The notes under the pieces are model-generated. The model was not told the DNA's origin. It saw nothing but the letters and a program-made list of their open reading frames with translations, and ran no database searches. From Scleroderma bovista (Eukaryota; Basidiomycota; Agaricomycetes; Boletales; Sclerodermataceae), in contig JAYMGJ010000447.1 of assembly GCA_037178675.1 (NCBI GenBank), positions 1 to 40,699 on the forward strand: 40,699 bases of DNA, given 5' to 3'. Shown here one piece after another: positions 39,967 to 40,699 of this stretch. Both the position numbers and the translations under genes were made by a program. Positions within the stretch are counted from its first letter, which is position 1. Every line of letters begins with the position of its first letter.

Positions 39967-40699
39967 TGTCAAGACCGGTTCTCCTCGACGATCTTACTAG
40001 GAGGTCCAGAGGTGCAGGGAACTAATGAGGAGGTAAGTCCAGACACTAGTAGGTGCTAGTTAGTGCGGAGAGTCAAGTCCGGGTCAAATGAATGAAGTCC
40101 GGGCACTAGAGGAGCACAGGGAGTAAGTCCAGACCGCGGGAAAGCAGTCCAGAGTTGAGCGCAGCTTGTCTGGAGTGAAGGACATCCCAGAGGTGGGATA
40201 AGTCCTGAGAGGTCTAGCATCGAGTCTGGGACAGAGGTGGCTTTTGCCCTCGTGCAAGTAGGAGACTTGCTAGGATCGGACATAGGACCAAGGGGACGAG
40301 ATAGGACAGAGGCCGGAGTTGGCCGGAGTTCAGGAGAACAAGATGGGATTAGGAGAGCATGGTGGGTAGTACAGAGTGGGGAGTATCTTAGTCAAGATTT
40401 GATCTAAGGATCTACTAGGCCAGAGTACGGTAGTTTATATAGTAATGAGAACTAGGGTGAGTACATATGGTGACAAGTAAACACCTTAGTCGGGACAAGG
40501 GATGGAGCAGAAGCAGACAGGAAAATAAACCAGGGACAGGAAAATAAACCAGGGACAGGAAAATAAACCAGGGACAGGAAAATAAACCAGGGACAGGAAA
40601 ATAAACCAGGGACAGGAAAATAAACCGGAGCAGAAGCAGACACGGGGAACTAGAGTTACAGGGACGACGGAGGAAAAGCAGGGACAAGGGAACTAGGTC
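39967..40699 (+). mobile_element. LTR-2, copy 2, truncated by the window end
   Basis: The repeat starts TGTCAAGACCGGTTCTCC and is collinear with 24574-25260. CG content is much better preserved than in copy 1, so it is the younger copy. The TG start and its position suggest an LTR, but the other end, PBS and coding region are outside the window or absent. Confidence 0.55.
40517..40628 (+). repeat. 19-bp minisatellite inside LTR-2 copy 2
   Basis: Six near-identical copies of ACAGGAAAATAAACCAGGG lie in tandem. Copy 1 of LTR-2 (about 25150-25190) has only about two, so the array has expanded or contracted since the copies separated. Confidence 0.85.

Overview
The window is repeat-rich nuclear DNA of a basidiomycete, most likely an agaricomycete (mushroom) fungus. 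Evidence for this is the very short spliceosomal introns (about 47-71 nt, GTAAGT/GTGAGT-type donors, CTAAC/CTAAT-type branch sites), the mix of Ty1/copia, chromovirus, CACTA/tnp2, Tc1/mariner, hAT and foldback elements, and several large gene families that I recognise from agaric genomes but that have no assigned function. I see no rRNA, no operons, no prokaryotic signals and no convincingly intact host gene. The species cannot be named from this sequence.

Working names. 'Family A' is a large agaric protein family of unknown function, with copies at 4609-9916 and 28711-30578. 'Family B' is a coiled-coil/acidic family with pieces at 2640-4187, 11423-13870 and 26613-28166. 'R1' is a repeat of about 1 kb that carries near-palindromic AGTGTAAACACT sites (three copies). 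'S' is an AT-rich block of about 425 bp (two copies). 'LTR-2' is a G-rich long terminal repeat beginning TGTCARGA (two copies).

Layout. 1-198 is a chromovirus LTR cut by the window edge, inserted in a copia gag/protease remnant (199-867). 868-4187 is R1, a 684-bp long-TIR element, and the C-terminal half of family B split by a solo LTR with a perfect 5-bp duplication. 4188-4609 is S. 4609-9916 is a family A pseudogene interrupted by a tRNA-derived SINE (6481-6653) and by a 2.4-kb foldback palindrome (6777-9198). Both have target-site duplications, and the gene reads on in frame across both insertions. 9917-11270 is R1 with a solo LTR inside. 11423-13870 is family B. 13.9-14.7 kb is non-coding with a 20-bp minisatellite. 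14700-16335 is a six-exon gene of unknown function, and 16518-18534 is a five-exon DDE integrase-like gene. 18672-18878 is a BTB-domain gene stub. 18879-22647 is a rearranged copia element. 22648-24573 is a chromovirus remnant plus LTR. 24574-25870 is LTR-2. 25876-26340 is an unknown two-exon gene. 26613-28166 is the N-terminal half of family B with a hAT-like element inside, followed by S, a second family A copy and R1. 31732-33347 is a decayed gene ending in a J-domain-like HPD motif. 33585-36694 is a tnp2 transposase gene. 36736-39413 is a Tc1/mariner element with perfect 25-bp TIRs and a TA duplication. The window ends in a second LTR-2 copy.

The most informative structure is the copia element. 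One LTR is inverted, and the CTTTA found 43 bp into the leader is duplicated at both internal junctions. This is what retrotransposon integration into its own DNA (autointegration) predicts. A second theme is decay: 14 of the 16 in-frame stops I could place are TGA, often where the family has arginine, and repeat copies differ mainly by CG to TG/CA. Both point to methylation- or RIP-like C-to-T mutation. I found no convincing new multi-gene functional system. The candidates for unexplored biology are families A and B with their shared R1/S modules, the AGTGTAAACACT arrays, and the foldback palindrome as a possible double-stranded RNA source.
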